Below, one piece after another: positions 61,337 through 64,000 of a DNA stretch of 64,000 nucleotides; positions within the stretch are counted from its first letter, which is position 1; the number at the start of each line of letters is the position of its first letter. The translations under genes were made by a program, and so were the position numbers. The notes under the pieces were generated by a model that was not told the DNA's origin, ran no database searches, and was given only the letters and a program-made list of their open reading frames with translations. The stretch is taken from positions 2,623,234 through 2,687,233 of the forward strand of contig NZ_KB900539.1 in NCBI RefSeq assembly GCF_000378945.1, given 5' to 3'. The stretch is from Methyloversatilis universalis EHg5 (GTDB lineage: Bacteria; Pseudomonadota; Gammaproteobacteria; Burkholderiales; Rhodocyclaceae).

Positions 61337-62926
61337 ATGAACCTGTTGATGCAGACTTCGGCGTGGCCCGCACTGAGATCCAAGGCGATCCAGCTGTCGC
61401 GCGTGCACCTGCGCAACTTCTTCGAGCAGGATGCAGAGCGCTTCGCGCGCTTCTCGCTGCGCCACGACGGCTGGCTGCTCGACTATTCGAAGCAGCGGGT
61501 CGATGGCGAAACCATGACCATGCTGATGGATCTGGTCAGTGCGCTCGACCTGCCGCGCGGTATCCGCGCACTGGCCGCCGGCGACCAGATCAATTTCACC
61601 GAACGCCGCGCGGCGCTGCACATGGCACTGCGTGCGCAGGACGGCTCGCACGCCGACGTGGTGCGTGACTGCCGCGCCGCGCTCGAACACTGGGTCAGGC
61701 TGATACGCAACCGCGAACTGCTGGGCGCGACTGGCCAGACCATCACCCACCTGATCAATCTGGGCATAGGCGGTTCCGACCTCGGCCCGCGGCTGGCGAT
61801 GGAAGCGCTCGAGCCTCAGTGCAACGGGCCGGTGGTGAAGTTCGTCGCCAACCTCGATCCGCTGGCGCTCGAGCTCGCGCTGCGCGACTGCAAGCCGGCG
61901 CACACCGCCTTCATCATTTCGTCGAAGAGCTTCACCACGCAGGAAACGCTGGCCAACGCCCAGGTGGCGATGAAATGGCTGGCCGACGGGCTGGGCAGTG
62001 CCGGTGTCGGTCAGCACCTGTTCGCGGTCACCAACCGGCCGGCCGCGGCACAGGAACTGGGCGTGCCGGCGCACCACTGCCTCTTCCTGCCGGAATGGGT
62101 GGGCGGACGCTACTCCGTCTGGTCCTCGATTTCGCTGCCGCTGGCCTGCGCCATCGGCATGCAGGCCTTCGGCGAAATGCTGGACGGCGCGCGCTCGATG
62201 GACGAGCACTTCACCCGTGCGCCGATGAACGCCAACCTGCCGGTGCTGTTCGGTCTGATCGACTTCTGGAACGCCAGCGGCATGGGACTGGAAACGCTGG
62301 CGGTGCTGCCCTACAGCCACCTGCTGCGCAGCCTGCCGTCCTATCTGCAGCAGCTGGAAATGGAAAGCAACGGCAAGCGCTGCACCTCGACCGGCGAACT
62401 GAGCCGCGCACCGACCTCTCCGGTGGTGTGGGGCGGATCGGGCGTCGTCGGCCAGCATGCGTATCACCAGCAGTTCTACCAGGGCACCCGCATGATGCCG
62501 ATGCACTTCATCGTGCCGCGCGGCGGCCGCGACGAGCGCAGCCGGATGATGCAGCTCAACGCGCTGGCGCAGAGCTCGGCGCTGATGCGCGGCAAGACGC
62601 GCGACGAGGCGATGGAAGATCTGAAGCGCAGCGGACTGTCGGAACAGGAAGCGACCCGCCTCGCCCCCCACGTGGCCTGCCCCGGCAATCAGCCCAGCAC
62701 GACGCTCATCATGCCGGAGATCACACCCCGCTCGCTCGGACAGCTGATCGCGCTCTACGAGCACAAGGTGTTCGTGCAGGGCTGGCTGCTGGGCATCAAC
62801 AGCTTCGACCAGTACGGCGTCGAATACGGCAAGCAGATGGCGCGCTCTCTGGCGTCAGGCCGGCTGCCGAGCGACGCCGACGCCTCCACCCGCGGACTGC
62901 TGTCCGCACTGGAGCACGGCGTCTGA
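61337..62926 (+). CDS. pgi: Glucose-6-phosphate isomerase
   Basis: Interconverts glucose 6-phosphate and fructose 6-phosphate. The 529-residue protein shows the family's INLGIGGSDLGPRLAMEAL, SKSFTTQETLANA, GGRYSVWSSI and the C-terminal QYGVEYGKQMARSL. Length is slightly short of E. coli Pgi (549) but normal for many bacteria. Likely cotranscribed with the ArnT-like gene. It converges on pdxH with ten bases between. Confidence 0.95.
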   Translation: MNLLMQTSAWPALRSKAIQLSRVHLRNFFEQDAERFARFSLRHDGWLLDYSKQRVDGETMTMLMDLVSALDLPRGIRALAAGDQINFTERRAALHMALRAQDGSHADVVRDCRAALEHWVRLIRNRELLGATGQTITHLINLGIGGSDLGPRLAMEALEPQCNGPVVKFVANLDPLALELALRDCKPAHTAFIISSKSFTTQETLANAQVAMKWLADGLGSAGVGQHLFAVTNRPAAAQELGVPAHHCLFLPEWVGGRYSVWSSISLPLACAIGMQAFGEMLDGARSMDEHFTRAPMNANLPVLFGLIDFWNASGMGLETLAVLPYSHLLRSLPSYLQQLEMESNGKRCTSTGELSRAPTSPVVWGGSGVVGQHAYHQQFYQGTRMMPMHFIVPRGGRDERSRMMQLNALAQSSALMRGKTRDEAMEDLKRSGLSEQEATRLAPHVACPGNQPSTTLIMPEITPRSLGQLIALYEHKVFVQGWLLGINSFDQYGVEYGKQMARSLASGRLPSDADASTRGLLSALEHGV

Positions 62927-62936
62927 GCAGACAGGG

Positions 62937-63572
62937 TCAGGGTGCCAGGCGCACCCTGCTCCAGCGGTCCGCTTCGCGGCGATACAGCAGGCGGTCGTGC
63001 AGGCGGTCAGCCCGGCCCTGCCAGAACTCGATCGCTTCCGGCTTGAGCCGATAGCCGCCCCAGTTTTCCGGGCGCGGTGGCGCCGAACCGAAGCGAGCCT
63101 CGAATTCACGTACCCGCTGCGACAATGACTCGCGGCTCGGAATCACCTGGCTCTGCGGTGAAGCCCAGGCCCCCAGCCGGTTGCCGACCGGGCGCAGCGA
63201 GAAGTAGGCGTCCGACTCTTCATCGCTCACCCGGCTCACCGTGCCTTCGATGCGGATCTGCCGCTCCAGCGCCGCCCAGAACAGCAGCAGGCTGGCGTGC
63301 GGATTGACCGCCAGCTCGTTGCCCTTGCGGCTGTCGTAATTGGTAAAGAACACGAAGCCGTCCTCACCATAGCCGCGCAGCAGCACGATGCGGGAGCTCG
63401 GGCGGCCGTCGGCACTGACCGTGGACAGCGTCATCGCGTTCGGGTCGCGCTCGACCACGCGGCCGGCTTCGGCGAACCAGAAGCGGAACTGGTCAAGCGG
63501 ATTGTCGGCCGCTTCGGTCTCGTCGAGCGCGCCACTGGTGTAGTCGATGCGGTGGTGTATCGGATCGGTCAT
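62937..63572 (-). CDS. pdxH: Pyridoxamine 5'-phosphate oxidase
   Basis: FMN enzyme forming pyridoxal 5'-phosphate. The 211 residues include NAMTLSTVSADGRPSSRIVL, FFTNYDSRKGNELAVNP, and the C-terminal VIPSRESLSQRVREFEARF and WGGYRLKPEAIEFWQGRADR-type segments typical of PdxH. A GAGGAG lies eight bases before the ATG. It begins ten bases after the DUF192 gene, so the two probably share a transcript. Confidence 0.95.
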   Translation of the reverse strand: MTDPIHHRIDYTSGALDETEAADNPLDQFRFWFAEAGRVVERDPNAMTLSTVSADGRPSSRIVLLRGYGEDGFVFFTNYDSRKGNELAVNPHASLLLFWAALERQIRIEGTVSRVSDEESDAYFSLRPVGNRLGAWASPQSQVIPSRESLSQRVREFEARFGSAPPRPENWGGYRLKPEAIEFWQGRADRLHDRLLYRREADRWSRVRLAP

Positions 63573-63582
63573 CGGAATCTCC

Positions 63583-64000
63583 TCATTGCGGCGCCGGTGC
63601 GCGCTCCAGCCCGGCCACCCGGCTGCCGGCGACCAGCTTGCGCGATGCGAACCAGCCCAGATTGGTTTCGAGCGCGTAACGTGCAGGCCCCTGCGAACAG
63701 TGATGGTCCTCGGTCTGCGGCTGCATGTCCTCGATGTTCAGGATGCGCCCCTGTTCGTCGATGAACGCCACGCTGAGCGGAATCAGCGTATTGCGCATCC
63801 ACATACAGTGTTTCTTGGCCTGCGGAAACACGAACAGCATGCCGGCATCGGCCGGCATGTCGGTGCGGTTCATCAGGCCGGTCATGCGTGCCGGATCGGT
63901 ATGGGCCACCTCGGCGCGCAGGCGGTACATGCCCACCGCCAGTTCGAGCGTGGGCAGGCCGGCGCAGGCCACCAGGGTGGTCAGCGCCAGCAGGCCGCTG
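63583..64000 (-). CDS. DUF192 family lipoprotein (5' end outside the window)
   Basis: The minus-strand frame stays open to the edge of the window, so the start is missing. Its visible beginning, SGLLALTTLVACAGLPTLEL, is the end of a signal peptide with an LVAC lipobox, indicating a lipid-anchored periplasmic protein. The rest matches DUF192: EVAHTDPARMTGLMNRTDMP, MLFVFPQAKKHCMWMRNTLIPLSVAFID and a C-terminal NLGWFASRKLVAGSRV. Function unknown; upstream partner of pdxH. Confidence 0.85.
   Translation of the reverse strand, partial: SGLLALTTLVACAGLPTLELAVGMYRLRAEVAHTDPARMTGLMNRTDMPADAGMLFVFPQAKKHCMWMRNTLIPLSVAFIDEQGRILNIEDMQPQTEDHHCSQGPARYALETNLGWFASRKLVAGSRVAGLERAPAPQ

Overview
The window is 64 kb of GC-rich, densely coding chromosomal DNA from a Gram-negative proteobacterium. 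Gene content points to the Betaproteobacteria: dTDP-rhamnose and LPS genes, AcnB, MnmC, NorR, a DUF3567 protein and REP-like palindromes. A formamidase/amide-transport cluster resembling fmdCABDEF of Methylophilus methylotrophus suggests a methylotrophic relative, possibly Rhodocyclales such as Methyloversatilis. That last placement is inference. I see no phage, transposase, CRISPR array or rRNA. One tRNA (Asn-GTT) is present.

Layout. 1-4.7 kb: the end of an unidentified gene, a ClC antiporter, a gamma-glutamyltransferase-family enzyme, a BLUF photoreceptor and the GTPase YlqF/RbgA. 4.7-5.05 kb: a repeat-rich intergenic with a REP palindrome and a relic of an rfbC tail. 5.05-8.5 kb: rfbBDAC (minus strand). 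8.5-16.7 kb: an AsmA-like protein, tRNA-Asn, a PCu(A)C copper chaperone, GreB, small DUF proteins, an EEP-family hydrolase, a sorbosone dehydrogenase-like protein, a DAHP synthase and a two-receiver response regulator. 16.8-21.8 kb: acnB, murB, a YkgJ-type protein and a TrmB-like methyltransferase, the last two translationally coupled to a glycosyltransferase/heptosyltransferase/O-antigen ligase run (21.7-26.1 kb).

26.4-40.7 kb is the most distinctive block. On the minus strand an operon encodes a membrane transporter (NCS1-like) fused to a hybrid histidine kinase, then a LuxR-type response regulator, then a dimeric-type chlorite dismutase with its catalytic His and Arg intact. Divergent from it, across a 355-bp region with a perfect 7-4-7 palindrome, runs urtABCDE-fmdA-fmdB-porin: outer membrane pore, periplasmic binding protein, ABC importer and formamidase for urea or short-chain amides. 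The simplest reading is that the fused transporter-kinase senses an N-containing substrate and the LuxR regulator controls the uptake cluster.

40.8-48.4 kb: an LpxH-like phosphatase; hmp and norR, divergent, with three NorR-type sites and a sigma-54 promoter for NO detoxification; an isochorismatase-like hydrolase and a LysR regulator; a guanidine-II riboswitch followed by an SMR guanidinium exporter; lysS. 48.5-54.4 kb: mnmC and two chemoreceptors, one with PAS input and one soluble with FIST input. 54.6-64 kb: a renalase-like oxidoreductase, a fused ATP-grasp/alpha-E protein with a transglutaminase partner, rpmE, an ArnT-like transferase, pgi, pdxH and a truncated DUF192 lipoprotein.
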